A stretch of DNA of 64,000 bases from the NCBI GenBank assembly GCA_964247055.1, contig OZ176056.1:3906001-3970000 (forward strand). The letters run 5' to 3'. The notes under the pieces are model-generated. The model was given only the letters and a program-made list of their open reading frames with translations, searched no databases and was not told the origin of the DNA. The DNA comes from Paragordius varius. Taxonomy: Eukaryota > Nematomorpha. Below, in pieces: positions 36,458-49,300 of the stretch (its first letter is position 1; each line of letters starts with the position of its first letter). Position numbers and translations under genes: made by a program.

Positions 36458-36697
36458 ATGTTCGCCAATATCGCTAAAAGAAACTTTTCTACGAGCCTTA
36501 AACGTTTAGGTGGCTACTCAAATGACAATGACGTAGTTGGATCAGTATAAATATTTTTTTTAATATCACTATAGAATTTGCCATTCAGCATAAAGAATCA
36601 TAGATTGTTGTGCCTGAAATTTACCATCTTTTTTGCGATCCCGTTCGGATTACCATTTTTTGTTTTGAGGCACCATATGTTACGCGGAACTAAATAA
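36458..36697 (+). CDS. COX7C: Cytochrome c oxidase subunit 7C, nuclear-encoded, with a 30-nt intron
   Basis: Small single-span subunit of respiratory complex IV in the inner mitochondrial membrane. Exon 1 is 36458-36544 and exon 2 is 36575-36697. The intron of 30 nt (GTATAA...CTATAG) contains an in-frame stop, and the phase is 0. The product is 69 aa. Residues 1-20 are an Arg/Lys/Ser-rich mitochondrial presequence (MFANIAKRNFSTSLKRLGG). The family signature NLPFSIKNHRLLCLKF follows, then a membrane helix (FFAIPFGLPFFVLRHH) and a short basic tail (MLRGTK), all as in animal COX7C. AATAAA overlaps and follows the stop (36693, 36706). The gene is too short per exon to appear as a long open frame. 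Confidence 0.93.
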
Positions 36698-37253
36698 ATG
36701 TATTAAATAAATTATTTGCAGTTAATGAAATAAATTGATGAAAATTTATCTAAATTTTAATATATCTTATCTTAAAAATATTTTTTAAAAATCTATTTGA
36801 TACATTATAGTAGAATTTGCTTAACTTATTTCATATATTATTTTTTCCCTATCTTACATAAACTGCCTGAAATTAAGACTTTGATTAATAGGAAAAAATT
36901 ATAAACTTAATAATTTTATTGTTTTACCTTAAATTATATATTTCATATATGATGTTAAACATTTTAAATTTATTTTTACTACTCTCGATATTCCTAAGTA
37001 TGTTTTAGACCTTAATTTTTTTAAAAACACATTAATATTGATTTTTTCGTTATTTAATGTTTTAAAATCATATATATATTTTTACCTTAGACAGTGTCTG
37101 CTAAAAAATCAGTTATATGTTCTGATAAGAAAATGTATTAGGATTATCATGGTGGTTTTGGTTATGTCCCTTACTAAATTAATTGAGTTTCCGTAAAGGT
37201 CCAAGACCTACACCCAAATTGAACATACTTAAGAAAAGTGGCCAGTTGGGTCA
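36698..37253. other. Non-coding spacer after COX7C
   Basis: Contains a reversed fragment of the fold-back family near 37120-37175 (CATGATAATCCTAATACATT on the minus strand). Nothing else supported. Confidence 0.5.
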
Positions 37254-40164
37254 TCAGTAAGGTGACCAGATTTTTTGAAGGAAAAAGCGGGACAAATCTG
37301 AGAAATGGGGGGGGGTTATGAGGTGGGGTGTACAACCAAAAATTTATTGTAGTATTTATTTATTTTTAACACAAATACATTATATATATAAAAAAATATT
37401 TAAATCCTTGGTATATTTTTTATTTGAGTGAATGCGTTTTAGCAGATTGTCATCATTTTATAAAATATTGTAGAAGTCTTCACAAGAATTTGTCAAATTA
37501 CATTTAACAGATAACACGGCCTTTAAAGTCTCAACATTTATATTTGATTTTTCCAATGTCCACATCTGATTTACTGTGGAAAAAATGCGCTCAGTAGCAG
37601 CGTTGGTTCCACGTAAAGATAATGCAACTACAATTTTTAAAATATTGCATGGAACATAGTTTGTTTTAAAATGATGAAATATTTCTAACCATTTCTTTTC
37701 GACTGTATTTTTTTCTGTTGTCCATAATTTAAGTTTTTCATTATTAATATATTTTATAACTAATGATATTTTAGAAAAAAGATATTTTCTGTAAGGTTAT
37801 TTTGGGAATTTTTGGGAAATGCAGAAAGGATTTTTGAACATCGCACCAATTAAATTCAAGTTTTAATGTTATCCAATGAAAATGATCAATTTCATTAAAT
37901 TGCACCGTCCAGTCTACCAATAATCTTTACAGTTTGAAAACATTTTTAATGGTACAAGATATCTTGGCGATTTATTAAGCCTTGTTTTAAAATATTTAAA
38001 ATATTGCGGATGGTTACTGGTATAAAATTATTTTATAATCTTTCTACATTGGAATTTTAGGTTACTAACTTCATTGGCTACTTCGATTGCCGAAGTTTTG
38101 TCGCTTTCTATCAATTTAATAACATTTTGAAAGAGAGAAGCTTGATTATGTAGGAACTCTAACCATATTGAAGAATCACTTTCAAAAAACTTTTCCAAAG
38201 TTGTAGGACATTTGTCCTGTGATAAAAAAATAGGATTTTAAAGGATCATTTTTTAAAATTCCTTCGATAGCTGGCAGAAGAGCCAACCGAGTTTTACAAT
38301 ATCCAAGCATTTTTTAATATTGTACTTCTGTTGCACAGAATTTCTTAAGCGTTTCAACGCGTACCGTGTATATAAAAGTAGGAATATACCTTAACAACTA
38401 CATTTTCCACATCTAGGGGTAACAAATCAGCAGCTGTTTGAATAGCGTTGTGTGTTATAAGCGCTACACACCAACGTCAATAATGGATTAATATTATCTG
38501 CTAATTACTGAAAATTATTTTTTGTTTCCCTCCTTGCTTTTCCACCGAAGTTCGTATTGGTGTACCGCAATATGCGATGATTTTGTCTTTTAAATTATTT
38601 TTTCCTAGAATATTCATTATTGAAGTAAAATTATGTCGGAATTCGCACCGGGAAATAAAATTTAAAATTTTAATTTTACTCCGGTTTCTGGACAAAATAT
38701 TTTATTAACGTGGGAAATATTTTTGTTTCCCGATTTGATACATCAGAGTATGGCGATATGAAATTAATTTTCAGGAAATCTTTTTGTATTCAGAAAATGC
38801 ATGTGGCGAAAGGACAATGCATACAATGCCTTCAGCCTTTGTACGGGCACGAATAACATGTGAGGTACAATCCATAGATCTAATGGAATGATTGTGATTA
38901 ACGCGTGTAGATAAAACGCCTTGGGCTAGTGCCAAATTCTTTTCTTCCTCTCCAAAAGCGGTTATGCGATAAAAATCCCTCATTTTGTAAGATGATGCCA
39001 CCATATCTAAACATTTTTTATGTTTCTGTATTTCCATATGCTTTGTAATATTATGCTTACCGCCATGTGGTAGAGAGTGAACCCCTAACAGAAAGCATTA
39101 AACAAATGATTCATTCTTCGTTTTTTTGATAAAAGGAAATTCTTTCATTAAATCATCGTTAAATTTACAACCTCTTTTTGTACTCATATTTTAAACTAAT
39201 CTATATATTTATAAAAATGGAAAATGCTGGCTTTGTGATCTGGTACCGGAAAACCGGTAGACCCATTCAAATCCAAAGTTCGAAAAAATATAATCATTAA
39301 TAAATGTCCCACAATAGCTTCGCCCTTTTTTTTTAATAGGCCCCCAGTTCGGGCCCACCCCGTCTGAAAAACGGTTTTTTTTGAAAACAGAAATCCACAA
39401 AAATCGTGTCTTTGAGACAATTTTCTGGAGAAAGTATCATTCAATTTACTTATTTTCGATTGCGCCGAACATAGTCGTCTCGCTTTTGATTTAATCCCTC
39501 TTTTTACCCGCTCCCTTCGTAAAATGCCATTTTTTTCAAAAATCAAAGTCCACAAAAATAATTTTTTAAATCTATTTTTCGCCATATTAAACAATATATT
39601 AATTAGTATGAATGCTCCGTTTTAAAATTCCTATAAAATCATATCTATTAAATAATGTTTCGAAATAATCCACATATGTGGATCATTTTATTGTCCCTTA
39701 TTTCAAATAGCCCTCCCCCCCAGAAGTCCGAAGGACTTATTCTGGCTGCGTAGCAGCACGAGATTTACGCTAGTATTAATATAAAAAATATTATATTACC
39801 TTAATTTTTTGGAGTAAACGTATAAGCTACCGATTTGTGATATTAATTTGTCGTTTTGATAATGTTGGCAGTAGGATTAGGAAGCAAAGTGTATCATCAT
39901 ATGATATAAATTTGAAAAAAATAAATATTTTTAATTTAAAAATAAAAAACTTTAATTTAAAATTGATACAGATTATTAAGATAACTAATGATAATTAATT
40001 TAAACGGATAAAAAAAATAAATTTTTTATAAAAAACTTAAATGTATTTAAAAAAATCTTTTTTTATATAATAGTGAAAAAGCGGGACATTTCAAAAACGC
40101 AGCGGGAGGCGGGACAAAGTGTGAAAAAGCGGGACTGTCCCGCCAAAAGCGGGACGTCTGGTCA
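37254..40164 (-). mobile_element. hAT transposon, inactive, with 8-bp target duplication
   Basis: Inverted ends TAAGGTGACCAGA (left) and TCTGGTCACCTTA (right) are each flanked by GTCATCAG, a perfect 8-bp target-site duplication typical of hAT elements. Subterminal motifs GCGGGAC and GTCCCGC are repeated inside both ends. The transposase remnant is on the minus strand (37461-39187). About 1 kb between it and the right end is non-coding, with short GC-rich patches (39340-39760). Confidence 0.88.
37461..39187 (-). pseudogene. hAT transposase pseudogene (BED finger, C-terminal hAT dimerisation region)
   Basis: The start at 39187 reads MSTKRGCKFNDDLMKEFPFI, then HGGKHNITKH with HKKCLDMVASS, which is the HxxxH half of a BED-type zinc finger. 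The first Cys pair is lost to a stop near 39100. NHNHSIRSMDCTSHVI and RARTKAEGIVCIVLSPHA follow. The distal part reads LSLRGTNAATERIFS, the conserved hAT dimerisation motif, and ends CNLTNSCEDFYNIL before a stop at about 37461. Several frameshifts and stops lie between, so no functional protein is expected. Confidence 0.85.
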
Positions 40165-41944
40165 CCTTAGTCATCAGTTATGTTTAAAAAGTGATCGGCC
40201 GATCGCCTAAATGTAATCAATAAGCAGTCATCACTACCAGAACTGTAAAAAACTTGTGGAATATAAATTTAACCGTTTTAATTGGTTTTATAATAATTCC
40301 AATTATATATAAATAACATTTCTCAATCTGAAATTTTATTACATACCAATACATAAAAATAAAAATGAAGGGCTTAGTGGTTTATGATTAATAGGTATAT
40401 TGAGGTTTAGATCTGTCATTCCTGTTCAAACGAGTGTTTGAAGCCATCATGAGTAAATTCAATTTATATTTTCATTATTAATATTCTGGCTATTTTTGGA
40501 AGTCGTCACAGGTTTACCTATTCTTCAGTGCATTTACGATCGGTTCGATTTAAATACAAATCTACTTATTATTATAGCAAAAACATAAAAATATTTTTAA
40601 ATGTTTTACTTCTGGACCAATAATATGGATAAAACACATTTACTTCACTCCTCTGATTCAATTGGGGTCTTTGGGGACCCCAGGCCTGTTAAAATCAATA
40701 TTTCCAAAAATATGGAACAAATTAATAATACCATTGGAAAAGTTTGCATTTAATTAACATTGGTGCACCGAAATATAAGAAATATTCTTTTAAGAAGACT
40801 TTATATTACTTATTTTATGAATAAACCTCAAGGTGTCAACATGACAAGTTTGCATTAGCTAAATATTAAAAAATGCATTATAAACCACTTTTTCTGTTTA
40901 TATCAATTTTAGATGTTACTTGAACAAAATGTTAGCTTTAATTATAGCGTAAGAATTAAATAAACCCGAATTTTATGGGTGTCTAAGTAATTTAATCTGA
41001 AACTTTCTTTCAAAACTAAATTTTATTTATATATTTTGGCATATTTTTATAATTTATTTCAAGATAGAAGCTTGAATTTAAATGAGGACCATACTTTTCA
41101 GTAATTTTTTTGACAATATCAATTTGGAAATTGTCTGGGCTCTCTAGATACCCCAATTTGAATTGAAGTGTTAAATAGCATTTATTTTTAAGATGCAAAT
41201 TTAAGCATACCAAAAAGAGATTTGATAAACGACATAATTGTCCAGACTGAATATATGATTTTAACTTAAAATGACTCAGCATTACTTTAAACCTCGAAAT
41301 CCTTTTAATTATGCCATAAATTTTCTATTATGATGAACGTCATTGCCATTTCATGTGATGACTATATAATTGCCGCATTACACCAAAATCCGATAAATTG
41401 TTAATTGTGTTCAAATTTCTAATTAAAATAATTTAAATTTGCTATAGAAAATAATTTTCCAATGCGTTTTTAAATCAAAACTTTTGTGTACACTTATAAT
41501 CGATAAAGATCAAAGATTGATATTATTTAAATTAAAAATTTCTTATTCAGTTTCCGTTTCGTTTAATCATAATCACTACCCTTCGGATGAAGAAAAAACT
41601 GCTCACTTGGGTCAAAAAAATTTACGAAAATTATAAATTTATAGCATTTAATTAACTATTTTTTGTCATAGTTATTTGGTGTGTTAAAAATTTTATCTCA
41701 ATCAAAATAATTATGATTCAATTTATTTATATAATACATTGTATCATATACATATCATATATAAGAATAATTTAGTTTATGTAAACTCAAAAGAGGTTGA
41801 TGTTGATTGTAATTTTTATGGCCGGTTCCGGCATTCCTTTCTTCAGTTTTAGCGCGCATTTTTTTCTTTTCAAGGAATAATATTTGCAAAAACTTTCTTT
41901 AACCGAAACTTTCCTTTAAATTTTTTTTGTATTAATAATGGTTA
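40165..41944. other. Intergenic region with MITE B copy 3
   Basis: MITE B copy 3 occupies 40628-41173. Two short G+C-richer open stretches on the minus strand (ATG at about 40448, 19 codons; ATG at 41859, 34 codons) look mildly coding, but no splice partner was found. Otherwise nothing supported. Confidence 0.5.
40628..41173. mobile_element. MITE family B, copy 3
   Basis: Left part has CTGATTCAATTGGGGTCTTT and GGGGACCCCAGGCCTG; right end TAGATACCCCAATTTGAATT then GAAGTGTTAA. Same internal order of blocks as copies 1 and 2. Non-coding. Confidence 0.75.
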
Positions 41945-43272
41945 TTATGTGGTCGGTAATTCCACTGTTTTGATTTGTTTTGCAGATAATGAAATAGGTA
42001 ATAAATAGGAAATTTTTTTAACAATAACCAAATATATATTGTAATTAACTAAATAATACGCTTTAATTATAAATGATGTGACTATCATGAGAGTTGATGT
42101 TATAAAAAAATTATGACATGTAGAGTGTAGACAATTGGTAGAAAATATAAATGTTATCGATAAAAAAATATTGCAAATATAAATGTGTGATGATATAATT
42201 GTGATGAGTAAACTTGAGACGATACTTTTGTAGATGAAAACTGTATTTTTATTGTACCAATTTAAAAGATTCTTCTTGACGATTACATTACAAAACAATA
42301 TTAAATTTTGTATTGATCCGACTGAAAGGGTTGAAATGCCAAAGTACACCAATAAAATAACTGCATAAATTTTGATTATTAGGGCTGAATTTGTAATCAT
42401 ATTGTGGCTGCTAAATGCAGATGAAGTTTTAAAATATGCATTAGCATTGTAAAATCTTCGTTGGTTCTGACTCCCATACGCATGTGAAATATTTTGGCTT
42501 TTAGATATTATGTCAGGTAGGGTTGGACAATCGCCTATAAAATTTATATAAAAAAATTCATATCAAATAAGGTAATCTATAATGGGATTATGACACATAT
42601 TGGTTATATACCATTTACAGTAGTTCGAATTCACCCTCCTTGAACAATTTAAATTCACACTAAAAATAAATTATATGTTTTCTAACTTATATAACTTATT
42701 CTTAATATAATATATATAATAGCATAATAGTTTATTATTTTTTCAATTGTCTTTTAATTTAATACAAAATTTTACTTTTTATAAACAAATTTTAAAAATA
42801 TAATTTATTTGAGGGTGAATTTGAATTCAAAGCTAAATTTAAATTGTTTAAGGGTGAATTGTAAATGGTTTATTTAATGCTTATATTGTTACTTTTGCCA
42901 AAAAAAATATAATTCATTGTATATGTTTTTAAACCGTATTTATTGGGATTCACAAAAACATTTGATTTACTCATGGCTCTATTATTTTAGAGTAAATATT
43001 TTACAGTTTTTATATTTAGTAACAAAATTTTAAGTATCTTAAAGATTTATTATATCATTACGTCTTGAACGCGCTTGATATCTCATAATGCCATCAACAT
43101 TGGGGTCCACATTTCGTTTACACACACCTTGAGTATTTGTTATGTGGAGCGTATTTGTAACCTTATCTTCTTTGATTACCTTTGAATGGAATAAATTTGA
43201 AATTAAAATTTCTAATATCAAACATGTGAATTTAAAAAACAATATTGGTAAAATCATTTTTTTTTCATTATG

Positions 43273-43320
<48 letters not shown>

Positions 43321-46300
43321 CGACAAAATAAAGATAAAGTTATAAAAACGGGTATATATTTTTTCGAAATATGGTTCTTTTTATATATCATTTACATTTC
43401 AAATACACCTTCAAACAATTTAATTTCACCCCCAAAAAATTATGTGTTTTTTAAGATTAAAAATTACTTTTATGTTATAATATTTTTAAAATATGAATTT
43501 CTGTTTAAAATTAAAATGCTGCAAAAATAATAAACTATGTCGCAAAAATATATATCATATTAATGATGAGTTATATTAGCACGAAACAACATAATTTATT
43601 CTTAGGGTGAATTTAAATTGTTCAAGGGAGAATTTAAATTATAAATAGTATATATAAAATATTTCATCATATTATTTAAAACTTTATATAATTGTAAATG
43701 AAAAAAACTTACAAAGCAGTTTAGATATTTGGAGTGATATTCGCTAGATATGACATAATTAACACCATTCTCCTCCCAATGGGCATGGCATTTGAATAAA
43801 CCTATCAATTAAATATAAGTAATTTTTAATCTTTATTAACGAAAAATTCAAATTATTGAAAATACTTTAGAATGCCAAAATTTAATTTTTATTGAAAGGA
43901 AAAAAAATATTTAAAAATCGAAAATGATTTTCTGAAAACGAAAACCAAAATAGATTTTATTTTTTTTACTTATGGTCCTTTGCTTCAAATCCGATGGGCA
44001 AAAATGATGTATAGCCATAAGATTGGGTTTATGGCATCCAAAATCAAGGATAGAGAATTTCCTAACATTACTGCATTTATTTGAGTTTGATTTTATATTA
44101 TTATAGTTATGATTAAAATTTTGTAATTTTTTGATCAAATAATTTTGATTATGTTCAATTGGCGCCGCATGATATGTATTAGCCAAATAATTGACATTTC
44201 GACCGCTATTGTGACGAGTATAATATGTTGCCGTTTGACCAAATTTGTTTGCAGTATTTTGATGGTAATATAAATTTTTATTTGAAATAAAAGAATTAGT
44301 TTTTCTTGGCAAATTTGGATGGTCCTCACGTTTTTGAATTCGATTCCTGCTTCGTTCATGTATATTGTCATTAATAACTAATGGTTGATGGGCCTGATTG
44401 GGTGAAATTTGATATAGGCCCGCAAAAGGACAGGGCAATGTATTAAATAATTCTTCTGATGTAGTTTCAACTATCATACATTGGATAAATATGAAAATGA
44501 AATAACTCATAAAAACGAAAAAAAAACTGATTGATTTTTGAAAATTAAATTTTAATTCACAATAAAATTTATAAAATATAAACCGGCAAGAGTAGAATAT
44601 CGGATAGATGATGACAACCGACTAGGGTCAAAATAATCCTTGGTACAAGCCAAATGAGGTGATGGAGCAATGAATCCTAAAACGATATAAAAATTAAGCA
44701 AAACTTTATTAAATGATGTCAATATATATATATATATATACAATTTCGAATTTACTATTGCACATTTAAAATATACCCTAAAAATAAATTATCTGTTTTC
44801 GGGCTAATATAACTTATCACTAATATAAAATATATTCTTATGGCATAGTTAATTTTTTCAGTATTTAATTAATTTTAACAAAATTTCATTTTAAAAATAT
44901 AAAAATATATAGGTAATTTTTAACTCCAAAAACCCATAATTTATTTTAGGGTAAATCTGAATTGTTTAAGGATTTCAACGGTAAATGGATATATATATGT
45001 ATATATAATATTTTTATGGGTAAAATCATGGGTTTTTTATTTTTTAACATTCAAAAAATATAAAAAAATAAAAAGAAATATATAACAAATGGAAAATTAC
45101 TTAAATTTAAAAATATTTTAAGGGGTTTACCTTCTTGTAGTTCGACTATATGTCGGCTCCTTTGATGTACAATGAGGCATTTGAATCCATGAAAACTGTA
45201 AAAACCAAAATATATTTTTATTGTAAATCTTAATAAAAAATATATATTTTGCTCCAAAAAATGTTATAATAAAAAACTAAGCTATAACAAATTTTAAATA
45301 TTTAAAAAAACTCTATACCATCCAAAAACAGTGTAGACAATGTATTTCGATGATTTTATATTTTCTTCATTAATTATAAGATGTTTTTCGTCTATAATTT
45401 GAGTTGATTCAATTTGTCGCTTATGCACGAATTTTTTGAAATTTTCTTTATTTTTTCGGTAATATAATCGATTTTCTAGCGGTTTTATAAATTTGTCTTG
45501 ATATTCATTTATATTTTTATTATTAATTGGTAACTGTTTATAACAACTCATCTTTTCGATAGGGTGATTCCAATTTAAATCTAAAATCATAAAATGGTTT
45601 AATAAAATTTTAATTTGTCTTCATAGATTTCGATATAATTATAATAACTTTACCATTAAATACGGAAACAAATCGAAAAAAATTATCCATTTTCTGATTT
45701 GTTTGGATTCAACAATACTTATGTTAGGAATGGATATATAATTAAGTTTAAAAAACAAAAGAGTTTAAATCAAAAAACTCAATTGTAAAATTACCTGCTT
45801 AAAAAGCTGTAGCAAAAAATTAATAAATTACTTTTTCGATACAAATGCAAAGATTTAATTGCACGGTTTTCTTGGTTAGGAGAGTTGTTTGGATTTGATA
45901 TACCACCAAGCGTTTCATAATACCCAGATTTATTTAACAAAGGCCATTTCAAGTGCTGTCCAAAAAAGGCAGGAAACGTACAATCACCAATTTTATTCAT
46001 ATCTTTAACGACTAAAAAATTTGATTTTGACAAAAAAAACAATGTTAAAAATATCTCACAAAATTGGGAAAAATAATTTTGGGGCAAAAATTTACCCGTT
46101 TGCAATTCAAAGACATGGGGTCCATCCTGAGCTGAAAAAATCCCAAAACACGACGAATCATAACTCATAGACAGAATGTAACCTTTGGCAGTTTTTTCGT
46201 AAATCTAAAAGTTAACGAAATATATATATACATGGATATTTACGGTTACAATATTAAAAACTTAAAGATTATATATGATAAAAATTACAAAGCATCGAAA

Positions 46301-49300
46301 GTTTTGAACATTTGATTTGGTTATTGTCGTTTGATCCTTATCAAGAGATTTTTTCGCAGCCGTTTTTGCATTAATTTTAGATGCGTTATTTGTAATGTTT
46401 AAATCCAAATGTGCGTTAAAAGTTTTTTCTAAGTCCTTAGAAGAATTTTCTTTAGGATCAGAGGTAGAAACAGTTTTTTGATGCCAAAAATCGACGAAAC
46501 CCGCTAAATAATTTTTGGAACCGTCTCGCCATTCCGCCATGCACGAAAGCTTGAAATCTAAAATAAATTGGAATATTTTAGTATAATACCCTTTCTCTTA
46601 AAAGTTTTTGCCAAAAAAACAAGGTTTGAAATCAACAAACTTACTCAATAAAATAGGTTCATCATTGGTTTTTCCATTCTGCTGGGATTGACCTGGTCCT
46701 TGTCCTGTTTCTGTATTAAGTTCAAAAAAATTATTTAATGTAGTTTCTTGATTGTCATCATTAATATTTTTAGTTCCTTTATCACAAGTTTGGAATCGGA
46801 ATAACAGTTGTGAGGGATTTGTACATTTATCCAAATAATTTTGATTTGTAAACGACGTGGCAGACCAAAAATTATTTTGGTCTCGCCTAAGTTCTCCAAT
46901 TTTATCATCAAAAGTTGTAGAGTGTATTAAAGTCTTATCTACATCAAAGCTCTGAGAAAAGTCGGTAAATTGATCGAAATTCTCATTGTTTTTAACATTT
47001 TCTCCGTTACAAACGGTCGTCCCGAAATCACCGGTGTATTGAAAGGTATATCTTTCATCTCCAAATGGGCATTTTATATTGCTGGGGTTAGCTATTAAAG
47101 TTTTTATAAACATAAGAAAAGGAATGAATAAATCTTAATTGAAAGCGTAATATCAATCTGTGAGTCTAAAGAAGCAAGGCGCTATGAATCTATCATATCT
47201 TAACAATACTTCTTATTGTTATAAATTAACCAATTTAATTTTTTTTTATGGAATGTACCAAATACTGATATAGACTTATCTAGAAAATTGGATTTATTTA
47301 TTTTTTATATTTTTTTTATAAAAACTCATAGAAGTTTTAATACCTAACTATTTATATTTCTCATCACAAATATTTTAATAAAGAAATTTCAAAATAAATT
47401 CTACCTCGGAAGAGAGTGTGTAAAAAGGCGTCTCCACCAATTTGATCACAAATGACTTGTAAAGTGTTTTTAGGTCCACAATAACCTATTAAATATATAT
47501 ATATATATTATAAATTGCTTAAAAAATTATTAAATTATTTAAATTTCGAAATAAGAAGTAATTTACTTTCTTTATATTGCAAAACATTGTAATGTTTTTC
47601 GGTGATGAATAGGCATTGGTAACAATTTTGTTCTCTACAAAGGAAATAAATTTTATTTAAAAAAAAGTGTAATTCACCCTTAAACGATTTAAATTTACCC
47701 TTGAACGATTTAAATTCACCCTGAGCAATTCAAATTTACCCTCGAACAATTCGAATTCACAAGATTAAAAATTATTTATATATATTTATATTTTTAAAAA
47801 ATGAAATTTTGTTTATCAAAATAATACTGAAAATATAAATACTATGCAATAAAGATATATTTCATATTAATAATAAGTATATTAGTTCGAAAACACACAA
47901 TATATATTAGGGTAAATTTGAATTGCAAGGGTGAATTTAAATTGTTTGAGGGGAATTTAAACTATGAATGGTAAATTATTAAAAAAATTGGAATCTTCGA
48001 TAAAATAGAAATTATTTCATTTAAGTAATGATCTATCTCTATTTAACATGCCTAAGATATTAATCTGAATTCTTTTATGGTACATTTATGATAAATTTTA
48101 GAAAAAATTCAATGTAAACTGGTTTATATGCGCAATATTAGCTTAAATTAATTTCTTAACCTATTTTATAATTTGCAATATAAACTCCTCATTTTATAAT
48201 TTTAACTAAATTATTTTTTACAAAATTTATCCCTTATTTGTTAGGGCATTCATTAAGTTTAAGATATAAGGCTGGTTTTTTATGTAATTTGATGCTTAGA
48301 GTATAATGGGAAAAATGGATTTTTCAATATATACCTCTATCCAACAATACAATATTAATAATGTCTTAATTACTTAAATCAGGTAAACTTTTATGATGGA
48401 AAAACCAAGGCAGTATTATAATTCTATAAAACAGTAATGATAATTATTGACTCTAATGAATAGATTATTTTAAAGTTAATACGGATTAATTTATGGTGTT
48501 TATGATTAAATTTCATTTTAAATTAGCTTAACTTATGTGTATTTTGTATATATCCTTGATTTTTATTTTTTTAAAAAAGAAAAGGTAATTATCGATCGAT
48601 ATTACAAAAAAAGTATCGAATAGGAAATATATTGTCTCCTCTTTTATCATCAAAGATTATTAAAAATTAAATTATATTAAAAAGTTAATCATTTTAATTT
48701 TCAGATTTGTTTGCCTATAAGTTTGTTTTTATTTTTAGCGATACTATTTATCAAATTTCCCTAGGGAACTATACTATAACGGATTAATTATAGCCAGCAT
48801 TAAAGAAAAGTTAGAGCGCACAATTTTTAATTTATCTCCAGAACAGTTAGGATTTTTATTCGGAATTTTTTCTTTGAAAAAAAAAAGCTTTTAAAGAACG
48901 TAATTGTTTATTTAACCGAAATTTTGGTTATAATTGTTTTATATTTTAAACGTGTTTAAAAGTAATTACTAATCAGAATTCTTATCGCCTATGAAAGAAA
49001 GTTCAAGTGGCTTTTAAACAATTAGTTTTTTATTTTTTTAAATTACAGATAAATGATAAAGGTAACGCTTTAGTAATTTAAATAATTGATTTTTATATTA
49101 ATTTATCTAGCAAAAATTATCCAATATAATATTTTTATTTTATAGGTGGAATACGTGTTGTGCTTTATTCTAGCTGTTAAACAGAGAGTATTAAAAATTT
49201 AGCAAACATTTGTGTTATTTAACTTATCTTTATAATCTAACCCAAATTCTTTTTAAATTTGCTTGGTAGTATGTAGCTGTAAGTTAAATATAAACAATTA

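Noticed and set aside
39196-39594. Frame of 132 codons, minus strand, in the hAT element
   Set aside because: No match to any hAT transposase block. The real transposase remnant starts downstream at 39187, and this G+C-rich patch is non-coding element sequence.
43911-44510. Separate secreted protein of 199 aa starting MSYFIFIFIQ
   Set aside because: The hydrophobic start is intron sequence. The acceptor at 44471 joins VETTSEELF in phase to exon 11, and the donor is at 43969.
45793-45831. Extension of exon 8 to a donor at 45795
   Set aside because: It would end in phase 2 and put a stop early in exon 9. The donor at 45831 (AAAAA/GTAATT) gives the required phase 1.
46598-47113. Methionine at 47113 as the start of a separate 171-aa protein
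   Set aside because: The frame is exon 5 of the large minus-strand gene. The acceptor at 47092 and phase 1 join it to LFR of exon 4, so the Met lies in the intron.
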